Origin: Caldithrix sp.
GTDB taxonomy: Bacteria; KSB1; UBA2214; DYKH01
Assembly: GCA_020722685.1 (NCBI GenBank)
Contig: DYKH01000079.1
Coordinates: forward strand, 1,342 to 24,620
Reading direction: 5' to 3'
DNA: 23,279 nucleotides
The stretch's first letter is position 1, and each line of letters begins with the position of its first letter. The notes below the pieces were generated by a model. That model did no database searches, was not told the DNA's origin, and worked only from the letters and a program-made list of their open reading frames with translations. Below, in pieces: positions 9,421-17,713 of this stretch. The position numbers and the translations under genes were made by a program.

Positions 9421-9475
9421 AATGGCAAAAGTCAAAAAGCAAAAGGCAAAATGACAAGTGAAAATGCAAAATGCC
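9421..9475 (+). repeat. AAATGC-type AT-rich intergenic repeat, copy A
   Basis: A purine-rich low-complexity tract of loosely periodic GCAAAA, GTCAAAA and AATGCAAAATGCC units. It contains GCAAAATGACAA at 9446-9457, a 12-mer shared exactly with copies D and E. It lies in the spacer before APC permease 1. On the minus strand it includes TTGACT, which might serve as a -35 box for that gene, although no convincing -10 box follows. Confidence 0.7.
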
Positions 9476-9587
9476 GCTTCCCCATGTATGCGCATTATTC
9501 AGATGGACCCTCATCCTCATTCCTTTACGGCGATAATATATCAAATCGGCGACGCTTGGGCAAGGGAAAAGTTGGTAGCCTTCCGCG

Positions 9588-11489
9588 TTAGGAGCTTTTA
9601 AGATAGCGTACGTCGCCAACGCGCTCGGTGAGGTGTATCTGATCGAAATGCAGCAACAAGGCCATCGCGTACTTTCGCGTCGTGCTCAACAACTCACGGA
9701 ATTGACTCACGGAAATCTCTTCATGCGCTTGAATCCAATCCAGCAACCGGCGCTTGGCTTCCTCCACTGCTTCCGCGTGAAAATAGATGTCTCCTTCTAA
9801 ACGCACTACCTTTCCCATGCCTTGCAGGGCGCCAAGCACTCGCAGAACTTCGGACAACGGTCGGCCGAGCCGCCGCGCTAACTCCTCCGCTGAGGGCGTG
9901 GCGAACTCGTTTTGCAGCAGAAGGTGGAAAATCGCTTCCCCCATCTCTTCATCCTTGGAGGATAGCTGAATTCGGTGATCGGCCAATTTGACCCATTGTG
10001 GCTGCTCTTCGATGAATCCGTCTTGAATGAGATTTGCCAAGGCCGATTCGAAGAGTTGAGGAGAAGCGTTGGCGGCAGCCTGGTTTTTCAACTCCGCCTT
10101 GCTCATACCCGGACGTAAAGGTTCCTTGCTATGAAAGGATTGCAGTGTCTCTCGCAGCCGTTCGAGCAGGCGAGCGTAATTGGTTTTGTGGAAGAACATG
10201 GGCTTGCTGCGCGAGCCGAGCTGAATGATCTGTTTTTCTTGCACCAGTCCGTCGAGATGCCCCCGCAATTGCTCGGCCGTCAAACCGGAGCTTTTGCTCA
10301 AATCATCCAGACTCATTTCTCTGTCCTGGCTACTCAGCAGGAGGGAGGTCAGGATTTCGAAAGGATCTGGGTTTTCCATGCCGGCCAAATGACGTAGAGT
10401 CTCCGGGTGATGCCGGCGATGCGGTTTGGGATTGACATCGAGGATAATTCCGCCGCCGATGGTGATGGCCGGCGAGTATTGTCGGATGACAAAGGGATCC
10501 CGGCGCATGGCCACGGCGGGCTTTTCGAGAAGCAATTGGCTAATAGACGAATCGCCGGGCTCAAGCTGATCGCGATCCAGCAGCTTGACGCGAGCAAGGA
10601 TTTCCCGCGTGCCGACGTGCAGGCGAAGGCGCGTTCGGTTAGCCAAAGGCTTTTTGGCGTTTCCAAGTAAGCTCAGTCTCACGTCAAAAAGGCGAGTCGG
10701 GGCAAATTGGCCTGGGGTGGCGAGCACGTCGCCGCGATCTATCTCGTCTCGGGCGATATTGGTGAGGTTCAGTGCGGCGCGGTCACCCAATTTGGCTTCG
10801 GTCGCTGTTCTGCCGTGGGTTTGAATGCCGCGCACTCTCAGTTCTTTTTGGGCCGGAAGCATTTCCAACGAATCACCGACGGTGGCGCGTCCGGAAAGCA
10901 CCGTGCCGGTGACGACGGTGCCAAAGCCCTTGATGGTGAAGGAACGATCCACCGGCAGCCAAAAGACGCCTCGGTCAGGGCGCGGTTCTACTTTGGCGCC
11001 AATGTCGAACAAATAGCTGCGAAGAAGATCGATGCCTTCGCCGGTCTTGGTGGATACTTTGAAAACGGGGGCAGACTGCAAGAAAGTGCCCTTGACCAGC
11101 TCGGCAATGTCCCCTTCCACCAAGGCAAGCAAATCCTGATCGACTAGATCGATCTTGGTTATCACAATGATGCCCGACGACAAATGCAACAGGCTTAGAA
11201 TGTCCAAGTGCTCACGGGTTTGCGGCATCACGCCGTCATCCGCGGCGATCACCAGCATGGCCATGTTGACCGTGCTGACGCCGGCCACCATGTTCTTGAT
11301 GAAACGTTCATGTCCCGGGACGTCGATGAACGCGATGTTCTCGTTCAGAAAGGCGAAACCCAGATCGATGGTCATGCCGCGCTCCTGCTCTTCGACGAGT
11401 CGATCCGGATCGGTTCCCGTGAGCGCCTTCACCAGAGAAGATTTGCCATGATCTATGTGTCCAGCAGTGCCGATAATCGTGTGGGCCAT
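9588..11489 (-). CDS. selB: Selenocysteine-specific translation elongation factor SelB
   Basis: Delivers Sec-tRNA to the ribosome at UGA codons followed by a SECIS hairpin. The chosen ATG gives 633 residues starting MAHTIIGTAGHIDHGKS, as is usual for the family; the frame is open 25 codons further upstream but that extension does not look like SelB. GTPase motifs: G1 GHIDHGKS (10-17), switch region ERGMTIDLGFAF, G3 DVPGHE (56-61), G4 TKID (111-114). Domains II and III follow (VDRSFTIKGFGTVVTGTV). The C-terminal third holds winged-helix repeats that bind SECIS RNA, including SAEELARRLGRPLSEVLRVL and a final wing (ISVSQFRELLSTTRKYAMAL). The length agrees with E. coli SelB (614). No selA, selD, selC tRNA or selenoprotein gene is visible here, so the partners must lie elsewhere. 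Confidence 0.96.
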   Translation of the reverse strand: MAHTIIGTAGHIDHGKSSLVKALTGTDPDRLVEEQERGMTIDLGFAFLNENIAFIDVPGHERFIKNMVAGVSTVNMAMLVIAADDGVMPQTREHLDILSLLHLSSGIIVITKIDLVDQDLLALVEGDIAELVKGTFLQSAPVFKVSTKTGEGIDLLRSYLFDIGAKVEPRPDRGVFWLPVDRSFTIKGFGTVVTGTVLSGRATVGDSLEMLPAQKELRVRGIQTHGRTATEAKLGDRAALNLTNIARDEIDRGDVLATPGQFAPTRLFDVRLSLLGNAKKPLANRTRLRLHVGTREILARVKLLDRDQLEPGDSSISQLLLEKPAVAMRRDPFVIRQYSPAITIGGGIILDVNPKPHRRHHPETLRHLAGMENPDPFEILTSLLLSSQDREMSLDDLSKSSGLTAEQLRGHLDGLVQEKQIIQLGSRSKPMFFHKTNYARLLERLRETLQSFHSKEPLRPGMSKAELKNQAAANASPQLFESALANLIQDGFIEEQPQWVKLADHRIQLSSKDEEMGEAIFHLLLQNEFATPSAEELARRLGRPLSEVLRVLGALQGMGKVVRLEGDIYFHAEAVEEAKRRLLDWIQAHEEISVSQFRELLSTTRKYAMALLLHFDQIHLTERVGDVRYLKSS

Positions 11490-11940
11490 GTCGTGCTTTC
11501 CCATTATGCTGCTATTGGCATCAGGAAGGAGAAGGAACGGCGTCGGTCGAGTCCGCCATTCCAATGAAAAAAATCAACGAGAAAAGTCTATGCCAATTCT
11601 AACCAAAAATCCAAACAAAATCAAGACATTTGCTGGACCCGACCTAACGAGGCGACGATGACGCGACCTTTAAGCCTAAATGATTACCCTGAAAATGGCC
11701 CTCACCGATGAAAAACCCACACGGATCATTGCCAATCAAATCTTGCTTTTCGATAGCACAATTTTTCTAAACCAACCCTTGACTCTTAAGACAATTTTGT
11801 TTAGTTTCAGGCGTCTTTTCCAACAAAAGACTGCAAACAGGTACTTCATAGTCTTAACGGAGCCGACCGCGAGTTCTCGGCTCTGATTCTCGGTTAACCC
11901 ATTTCGTCAGCAATCCATCAAAAATCGTTTAGGAGGAGTT
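11490..11940. promoter_or_regulatory. Divergent intergenic region between selB and the Gfo/Idh operon
   Basis: About 450 bases with no credible gene. For the plus-strand operon there is a -35-like TTGACT at 11779-11784 and, 17 bases later, a weak -10-like TAGTTT at 11802-11807. A strong ribosome site AGGAGGAG (11931-11938) precedes the ATG at 11941. A hairpin lies in the presumed leader at 11860-11883. I see no tRNA and no riboswitch I recognise. Confidence 0.4.
11860..11883 (+). promoter_or_regulatory. Leader hairpin upstream of the Gfo/Idh gene
   Basis: GAGCCGA (11860-11866) pairs perfectly with TCGGCTC (11877-11883) across the ten-base loop CCGCGAGTTC; a G-T pair extends it by one. It lies about 57 bases before the start codon and downstream of the candidate promoter, so it could be a leader hairpin or an operator. 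No T-run follows, which argues against a terminator. Confidence 0.4.
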
Positions 11941-13128
11941 ATGATCTCAGGAAGCAGCACGGGAGCCGCATTCAATCGCAAGCTTCGCATGGGCATGGTC
12001 GGCGGCGGCCCGGGAGCATTTATCGGTGAGGTCCATCGCAAGGCAGCGCGCATGGACGGCAAGATCGAAATTGTAGCCGGTGCTTTCGACGTCGATCCGG
12101 CCAAGTCCAAGCAAATGGGGCAAGAGCTCAATCTCGATCCCAAGCGTGCTTATGACGATTACAAGGAAATGGTCAAGAAAGAGGCCAAACTCCCGGAGAA
12201 GGAGAGGATAGATTTTGTCAGCATTACCACGCCTAACAATTGGCATTTCCCCATTGCCAAAGCCTTTCTTGAAGCGGGTTTCAACGTGATCTGCGAAAAA
12301 CCCATGACCATGAATCTAAAAGAGGCAAAGAGCCTGCAAAAGGTGGTGAAAGCCTCCGGCAAGGTGTTCGCCCTCATGCACAATTACACCGGCTATCCCA
12401 TGGTCAAGCAAGCTCGCCACATGGTGCAGACCGGCATGTTGGGCAAGATCAACAAGGTCGTGGTGGAGTATCCCCAAGATTGGCTTTTGACGCGCATTGA
12501 GCTGGAGGGCCAAATGCAAGCGGTTTGGCGTACCGATCCCAAGCAAGCCGGAGCCGGCGGTTGTTTGGGTGACATTGGCACGCACGCGGAGAATCTGGTC
12601 AATTACATCACCGGCCTGGAAATCGAAGAAATGTGCGCCGATCTCACCACCTTTGCCTCGGGACGGCTCTTGGACGATGACGCCAACATTCTCTTACATT
12701 ACACCAACGGCGCTCGGGGGGTGTTGCATGCTTCTCAAGTGGCCACAGGACAGGAAAACAACTTGGGCATTCGCATTTGGGGCGAAAAGGGCGCGTTGGA
12801 ATGGCACCAGGAGCATCCGAACTATTTGTATTTCTACCAACCCAATGAGCCGGTGCAAATCTACCGGCGCGGGCATGGCTATTTGTGTGAGGCGACCCAG
12901 CGGGCGACACGTTTACCCAGCGGTCACCCGGAGGCATTCTTCGAGGCTTTCGCCAACATCTATCTCAACGCTGCGGAAACCATACGGGCTAACATTTTGG
13001 GCGAAAAGCCGACCGAGCTGCAATTGGATTTTCCCACGGTCGACGACGGGCTGAGAGGCATGGCTTTTATTGCCACGGCCGTGGAAAGCAGCAAAAGCAA
13101 TCGGAAATGGACCAAGATGCTCAGCTAA
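11941..13128 (+). CDS. Gfo/Idh/MocA-family NAD(P)-dependent oxidoreductase
   Basis: A 395-residue sugar or inositol-type dehydrogenase. The N-terminal Rossmann fold begins with MGMVGGGPGAF (about 17-27). The sequence SITTPNNWHFPIAKAFLEAG leads to the family motif EKP (119-121, Lys120), expected to help hydride transfer. The C-terminal domain has GDIGTHAENL, with Asp211 and His215 at the usual substrate-binding positions, then ILLHYTNGARGVLHAS. No signal peptide or Tat motif is seen, so it is cytoplasmic. An AGGAGGAG ribosome site decides the start. It is the first gene of a plus-strand block with a sugar isomerase/epimerase and a ThuA-like protein, a grouping often linked to oxidation of sugars or glycosides to keto forms. 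The substrate is unknown. Confidence 0.93.
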   Translation: MISGSSTGAAFNRKLRMGMVGGGPGAFIGEVHRKAARMDGKIEIVAGAFDVDPAKSKQMGQELNLDPKRAYDDYKEMVKKEAKLPEKERIDFVSITTPNNWHFPIAKAFLEAGFNVICEKPMTMNLKEAKSLQKVVKASGKVFALMHNYTGYPMVKQARHMVQTGMLGKINKVVVEYPQDWLLTRIELEGQMQAVWRTDPKQAGAGGCLGDIGTHAENLVNYITGLEIEEMCADLTTFASGRLLDDDANILLHYTNGARGVLHASQVATGQENNLGIRIWGEKGALEWHQEHPNYLYFYQPNEPVQIYRRGHGYLCEATQRATRLPSGHPEAFFEAFANIYLNAAETIRANILGEKPTELQLDFPTVDDGLRGMAFIATAVESSKSNRKWTKMLS

Positions 13129-13156
13129 GTCCGGGGGCACTGTATCTCGTGCTGCT

Positions 13157-13177
13157 GGCATCCCTGTGACGGATGCC
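13157..13177 (+). other. Intercistronic stem-loop
   Basis: GGCATCC (13157-13163) and GGATGCC (13171-13177) form a perfect seven-base stem with loop CTGTGAC. It stands in the 188-base gap between the oxidoreductase and isomerase genes. No T-run follows, so it may protect or process the mRNA rather than stop transcription. The rest of the gap holds nothing recognisable. Confidence 0.45.
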
Positions 13178-13316
13178 CCGCGCCGGGCCATACTGTCACT
13201 CCGTGCTTCATACCTTACCCAGCGCTATGCGCCTTGCGCTCTGCACGGTAAAACAGCCATCCACCAAAATACTTGAATCTGATTTCCATGCTAACAGTTC
13301 AATAAAGGAGAATACA

Positions 13317-14309
13317 ATGCCGAGACCGATTACTTTATTCACCGGACAATGGGCGGATTTGCCCCTCGATACGGTGTGTCAAAAGGCCAAAGCTTTTGGC
13401 TATGAAGGCCTGGAGCTGGCCTGCTGGGGCGATCACATGGACGTGTTCAAGGCCGCTGCCGACAAGAAATATTGTGAAGACAAACATAAGCTGTTGGCCC
13501 AATACGGATTAAAGTTCTGGGCCATCAGCAATCATCTGGCCGGCCAATTAATTTGCGATCCCAACAATGACGCTCGCTCCGACAGCTTTGCTCCCAAGGA
13601 CTGCGCCGGGAACGCGGAGAAAAAGCGGCAATGGGGCGTCAACTCGATGAAGGCCGCTGCCAAGGCGGCCAAAAACTTGGGCATCAAAGTGGTGTGCGGC
13701 TTCACCGGCTCGTCCATTTGGCATTTGCTGTATTCCTTCCCGCCCAACGACATCAAGGAAATCGAAAAAGGCTATGAATACTTTGCGCAGATGTTTCTTC
13801 CCATTCTGGACGTTTTTGCCGAAAACGAGGTCAAGTTTGCGCTGGAAGTGCATCCGACGGAAATTGCCTATGATCTTGTGACTACGCGCAAGGCGCTTAA
13901 GGCCATCAATGATCATCCTGCCTTCGGTTTCAACTTTGATCCCAGCCATCTGCAATGGCAAGGCATCGATCCGGTCAAATTCATCGAAGAGTTCGGCGAC
14001 CGCATTTACCATACGCACATGAAAGATTGCGCGGTGCTGCTGGACGGCACGACCAGCATTCTGGGGGGTCACCTGCAATTCGGTGAGCTGGGACGCGGTT
14101 GGGATTTCCGTTCCTTAGGCAGAGGCGACGTAGATTTCGAAGCCATCGTGCGCGCCCTGAATAAGGTCGGCTATCAAGGGCCCCTATCGGTAGAATGGGA
14201 AGATGCGGGCATGGATCGCGAGTTTGGTGCGGCGGATTCCTGTGAGTTCTTGAAATCGTTGAACTATCCGGTCCCGGCCGGCATGTTCGACGAAGCTTTT
14301 TCCAAATAG
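13317..14309 (+). CDS. Sugar phosphate isomerase/epimerase-like TIM-barrel protein
   Basis: A 330-residue xylose isomerase-like TIM barrel (AP endonuclease 2 superfamily). The ATG is fixed by AAAGGAG (13304-13310) six bases before it; the frame is open further upstream but that extension does not look like protein. The likely metal-binding residues of the family are present: Glu177 in LEVHPTEI, Asp208 and His211 in FDPSHLQW, His232/His234 in YHTHMKD, and Glu293 in SVEWED. GYEGLELACWGDHMDV near the N-terminus is the usual first-strand signature. No signal peptide is seen. It lies 188 bases after the Gfo/Idh gene on the same strand and probably acts on the same sugar or its keto derivative. The exact reaction (isomerase, epimerase, dehydratase) cannot be told. 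Confidence 0.9.
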   Translation: MPRPITLFTGQWADLPLDTVCQKAKAFGYEGLELACWGDHMDVFKAAADKKYCEDKHKLLAQYGLKFWAISNHLAGQLICDPNNDARSDSFAPKDCAGNAEKKRQWGVNSMKAAAKAAKNLGIKVVCGFTGSSIWHLLYSFPPNDIKEIEKGYEYFAQMFLPILDVFAENEVKFALEVHPTEIAYDLVTTRKALKAINDHPAFGFNFDPSHLQWQGIDPVKFIEEFGDRIYHTHMKDCAVLLDGTTSILGGHLQFGELGRGWDFRSLGRGDVDFEAIVRALNKVGYQGPLSVEWEDAGMDREFGAADSCEFLKSLNYPVPAGMFDEAFSK

Positions 14310-14321
14310 GTCGACGCAAAG

Positions 14322-14342
14322 GCCCGGGCTGCTGGTCCGGGC
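14322..14342 (+). terminator. Weak terminator-like hairpin after the isomerase gene
   Basis: GCCCGG (14322-14327) can pair with CCGGGC (14337-14342), 12 bases after the stop codon. Only scattered T residues follow (TTGCTC), so it is a weak candidate for an intrinsic terminator; transcription may continue into the ThuA-like gene. Confidence 0.3.
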
Positions 14343-14440
14343 TTGCTCACCAAACGCGGAAAAAGCGCGGCGTCTTTTCGTGTTGGTTCATACTACTCGG
14401 TGATGATCGATAGCCCAAACATCTTGGAGTCCCCTGCGTT

Positions 14441-15163
14441 TTGAAAAAGAACCTCCCCATTATTTTCCTGCTTTTGCTCCTGTGTCTTTGCCAAGCGGGC
14501 TGCGATTTTAAATGGAAAGCTCGTGCGAGGTACCGCATTCTCATTATTACCGGGGAGAGCGATCACGACTGGCGGGCTACTACGCAAGTACTGCGGCAGA
14601 TTTTGGAGGATGCGCGCTTTGAGGTCAAAGTCACTGAGGAGCCTGCTGTTCTGGAAACCCGGGCGCTGAACCGTTACTCCGCTCTTCTGCTGAATTATAG
14701 CTGCAAGACTCGCTGGAGCAAGGGGCAGGAGAGAGCGCTGCTGCGCTTTGTTGCCGGCGGCAAAGGGCTGATCGCCATTCATGCTGCGAATAACAGCTTT
14801 CCCAAATGGAGCACCTACCACAAAATGCTGGGCATGAGTTGGCGTAAAGATAAGGCGGATTGTCGGCATGAGCTGCATGTGGTAAGGCTGGTCGATCAAC
14901 GTCATCCCATTACCCGGGGATTGAACGGATTTCAGATCCGCGACGCGATCGGCGTTGGCTTTCGCAAAGCGGCGAAGATTCAAGTGCTAGCCGTAACGCA
15001 TTCGCAGGAATCCGAAGGGGACATACCTCTCATCTTTGTTAGAAGATTCGGCAGAGGTCGCGTTTTCAATACCCTACTCGGCCATGATGTGGCTTCGCTT
15101 TTGAACGAGAGCTTTGCAGAAGTATTGCAACGGGGAGCGAGGTGGGCCTCCGGGGGAAGGTAA
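14441..15163 (+). CDS. ThuA-like domain protein, exported (possible lipoprotein)
   Basis: A 240-residue protein with the class I glutamine amidotransferase-like ThuA fold. It starts at TTG; no in-frame ATG fits, and GGAG stands 12 bases upstream. Residues 1-20 are a signal sequence (KK, then a run of Leu/Ile) ending QAGC; Cys21 may be lipidated, although Gln at -3 is unusual for a lipobox. Family features follow: RILIITGESDHDW, YSALLLNYSCKTRW, GGKGLIAIHAANNSF and the C-terminal GRGRVFNTLLGHD. In Rhizobium, ThuA and the Gfo/Idh enzyme ThuB act together on trehalose and related disaccharides through 3-keto forms; a similar partnership with the oxidoreductase upstream is inference. Its export signal would place it outside the cytoplasm, apart from the two upstream enzymes. 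Confidence 0.85.
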   Translation: MKKNLPIIFLLLLLCLCQAGCDFKWKARARYRILIITGESDHDWRATTQVLRQILEDARFEVKVTEEPAVLETRALNRYSALLLNYSCKTRWSKGQERALLRFVAGGKGLIAIHAANNSFPKWSTYHKMLGMSWRKDKADCRHELHVVRLVDQRHPITRGLNGFQIRDAIGVGFRKAAKIQVLAVTHSQESEGDIPLIFVRRFGRGRVFNTLLGHDVASLLNESFAEVLQRGARWASGGR

Positions 15164-15214
15164 GGTTCGACAGCTACAAAAGTGAGCCATCGTGATAATC
15201 GCTCGCACGAAATC

Positions 15215-15555
15215 CTAAAATCCCGCGTGAAAAACTTGATCAAGTAAAAGCATCCGGCCGCGACCAAGGCGGAAAAGGGAATGGTCACCACCCAGGCCAT
15301 GACAATGCGAAAGGCTACGACCCATTTGATGCTGGAAAAGCTGGTGGTGGAGCCGACTCCGATAATAGAACCTGCAATGGCATGTGTTGTCGAAACGGGA
15401 TGGCCAATGAGTGGCCATAAAAAGGGTAAACGCCCCGGAGGTTTCGGCGCAAAAGCCGTGCACCGGTTTAAGTCTGGCCACTTACATGCCCGTGATCTTT
15501 ACAATGCACAAGCCCCCCACCGTTGTGCTAGTAGGTGTCGCAGCGGGGCAGAATA
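15215..15555 (-). pseudogene. Remnant of a second PiT-type phosphate permease (C-terminal part)
   Basis: Read on the minus strand, this stretch encodes pieces matching the last third of the intact PiT gene next to it: TVGGLCIVKITGM, then RLKPVHGFCAETSGA, then LIGHPVSTTHAIAGSIIGVG and IVMAWVVTIPFSALVAAGCF. The intact gene has RLRPYGGFCAETGGA, GIPVSTTHTITGAIMGVG and IIWAWILTIPTSGLIAAIFY. Two lesions are visible: a TAA stop at 15482-15484 where the parent has Lys, and a frameshift at the A5 run (15419-15423 on plus). The N-terminal two thirds are missing, and no start signal is seen. The two copies differ at many residues, so this is an old paralogue in decay, not a recent duplication. It ends convergently against the ThuA-like gene. 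Confidence 0.82.
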
Positions 15556-15625
15556 GAACGGTTTATACGGCGTTCAGGGTGCCAATCGAAAGATTGGAAT
15601 TGACATCGAAGATCCCAGTTCGGGA

Positions 15626-16630
15626 TTAAACAAAGAAGAACTGACGGACTAATTGCACGACATAATAAAAAATTGCCGCAATCAGACCGGAAGTGGGAAT
15701 GGTCAAAATCCACGCCCAGATAATCTTGCCAGCAACACCCCAGCGCACGGCCGACAGACGGCGTGTTGCACCAACACCCATGATGGCGCCGGTGATCGTA
15801 TGCGTCGTGCTTACAGGAATTCCCGCAAGAGCGGTGCCCAGCAAAACGATGGCGCCGCCGGTTTCCGCGCAAAATCCGCCGTATGGTCGTAAGCGGGTTA
15901 GTTTCATGCCCATGGTTGCAACCACACGCCAGCCTCCCATATAAGTGCCCATCGCTATTGCCAAGTGGGCAGAGATAATCACCCAGAAGGGGACATAGAA
16001 TTCATTTCCCAAAAAGCCGCCTGAATACAAAGCCAGCGCAATGATACCCATCGTTTTCTGAGCATCATTGGTCCCATGTCCCAAGCTGAATGCAGCAGAA
16101 GATAATAATTGTCCCAAGCGAAAGACGCGGTCAATCTTATCAGGTGATCTACGCCTGAACAGCCACATGATAGCTATCATCAGGAAATATCCCAGAACCA
16201 GACCAATGATCGGCGAAAGAACAATGAATGCCGATACTTTAATGAGCCCTTGAACCACTAATGAACCAAAACCTGCTTTTACAACGGCCGAACCGGCCAG
16301 GCCACCGATAAGCGCATGAGAAACGCTTATAGGTAAACCGAAATGTGTACATGCATGGGTCCAGATGATCGCGCCAATCAGAGCTGTGAGGATCAAATAC
16401 TCATCTACGATTGCTACATTCACAATACCTTTTCCGATTGTATTGGCCACGTGGACACCAAATCCGAAAGCTGCCACAAAATTAAAAAACGCAGCCCAAA
16501 GGACAGCTAAACGTGGCGTGAGCACCCGGGTGGAAACAACAGTGGCGATAGAGTTGGCCGCATCGTTCATCCCGTTTAGAAAGTCAAAAGCCAAAGCGAG
16601 GACGATAATTGAAATAGTAAGTGTTAGCAT
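15626..16630 (-). CDS. PiT-family inorganic phosphate permease
   Basis: A 334-residue low-affinity transporter for phosphate or metal-phosphate. The two duplicated PiT signatures are present: GMNDAANSIATVV near the N-terminus and GTNDAQKTMGI in the second half; GLPISVSHALIGG and GIPVSTTHTITGA are the paired companion motifs. About ten membrane helices are expected. The start at 16630 is preferred because AGGAAG (16635-16640) precedes it and the product begins directly with the first helix (MLTLTISIIVLALAF); an ATG 15 codons upstream in frame lacks a ribosome site. The DUF47/PhoU-like gene lies upstream on the same strand, the normal partner of PiT, though separated by 354 bases. A decayed PiT copy follows downstream. 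Confidence 0.94.
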   Translation of the reverse strand: MLTLTISIIVLALAFDFLNGMNDAANSIATVVSTRVLTPRLAVLWAAFFNFVAAFGFGVHVANTIGKGIVNVAIVDEYLILTALIGAIIWTHACTHFGLPISVSHALIGGLAGSAVVKAGFGSLVVQGLIKVSAFIVLSPIIGLVLGYFLMIAIMWLFRRRSPDKIDRVFRLGQLLSSAAFSLGHGTNDAQKTMGIIALALYSGGFLGNEFYVPFWVIISAHLAIAMGTYMGGWRVVATMGMKLTRLRPYGGFCAETGGAIVLLGTALAGIPVSTTHTITGAIMGVGATRRLSAVRWGVAGKIIWAWILTIPTSGLIAAIFYYVVQLVRQFFFV

Positions 16631-16984
16631 AATTCTTCCTGAAAAGTCGTCACCCAGCTTCCCCATTTTATGCATTCTTAAAGAGGATGCCTTCGCTCAT
16701 TTTAGTAGAGACTTTGTCAAGCCTTGCCCCGAGTCAGGAGCGGTGCCGATAGGCGCTCAATGCCCCCCAAAAACGCACTTAAATTGGCTACTTTGAGAGT
16801 GAAACATAAAATGAGATCTTGGATGGAGCTAAAAATATGATTTTCCACAGGCCCCTGTTTTCAATGAAACGCATTTAACAGCTAATCGGGGCATCAAAGC
16901 TTGCAGGTCCATAAGAAGGAGACTGCTTTCTTAACGTATGACGGCTTACGAGGTTGGGCAACAAAAGAGCTTTTTAGTTTCGAA
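16631..16984. other. Spacer between the DUF47 and PiT genes
   Basis: 354 bases without a credible gene. On the minus strand there is a perfect -35-like TTGACA (16715-16720 on plus), but no -10 box at a fitting distance. No clear hairpin or repeat was found. Confidence 0.4.
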
Positions 16985-17608
16985 TCAGGTCGAAGAAATG
17001 ACGACGCCTTCAATAATGTCCGCCACATCTTCGCAACGATCGGCGGCCTTTTCCAAGCGCTCGTAGATTTCTTTCCATTTGATGACCAACATGGCATCAT
17101 TCTCTTTGAAGAGTCGTAGCAGTGCCGAGCGGAGGATGTCGTCGCTTTTGTTTTCATAGTCATGGATGGCGATGCACTTGTCCCTGATGGCCTGAGCATT
17201 TTTCATATTGCGCATTGCCTTCAAAGCTTGCTCGATCTCCATTGTGGCCGAAACCAGAATTGCTGCCAGTTCCTTCGCTTCGGGCCGAATCTCAGTGATG
17301 CCGTATAAGTGAATTCTGGAAGTCGCCCCGTCCACTGAATCGACGATGTCATCCAGCCGCTTGGTGAGGATTTGGATGTCTGTTCGCTCGATAGGAGTGA
17401 TGAAGGTTTTTTGCAACGCCTCCACGCAGCGATGGGTGATTTCATCGGCTTCGTGTTCTAGATCTTTAATGCGCTGCATGCTGCCTTTGGTGTCCCCGGC
17501 GGTAGAAGTGAGTCTTTGGAATTCTTGACAAGCCTTGATGGTCACCCCAATATGCTGCTCAAAAAAATCGAAAAAACCGGATTCCTTGGGCAAAATGCTG
17601 CGTAGCAT
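16985..17608 (-). CDS. DUF47 family (PhoU-like) phosphate transport regulator
   Basis: A 207-residue, almost wholly alpha-helical cytoplasmic protein. Family features include FFDFFEQH near the N-terminus, LEHEADEITHRCVEAL, a segment with TPIERTDIQILTKRLDDIVD, and IHDYENKSDDILRSALLRLF; the acidic repeats resemble the metal-binding E/DxxxD motifs of PhoU. Proteins of this family are encoded beside PiT permeases and are thought to regulate or assist them. The ATG at 17608 follows GAGG six bases upstream. PiT lies downstream on the same strand after a 354-base gap, so the pair may be transcribed together or separately. Confidence 0.92.
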   Translation of the reverse strand: MLRSILPKESGFFDFFEQHIGVTIKACQEFQRLTSTAGDTKGSMQRIKDLEHEADEITHRCVEALQKTFITPIERTDIQILTKRLDDIVDSVDGATSRIHLYGITEIRPEAKELAAILVSATMEIEQALKAMRNMKNAQAIRDKCIAIHDYENKSDDILRSALLRLFKENDAMLVIKWKEIYERLEKAADRCEDVADIIEGVVISST

Positions 17609-17713
17609 AGGTCCTCAAAAAATGTTATGCGTTTCTGTCGGCTGCAAAGGTAACAAAAATGACTTATAGAAGTACCTTGCAAGAACGATCATGATCGCGA
17701 TGATTGGTTCAGC

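Noticed and set aside
9421..9475. AT-rich periodic tract as a CRISPR array or tandem repeat
   Set aside because: The units are irregular, short and without spacers of constant length.
15482..15484. In-frame stop in the PiT remnant as a possible recoded codon, given selB in the window
   Set aside because: The codon is TAA, not TGA, and the frame is also broken by a shift and lacks the N-terminal part.
16631..16984. TTGACA on the minus strand as a promoter of the PiT gene
   Set aside because: No acceptable -10 box at 16-18 bases, so I note it only in the spacer entry.
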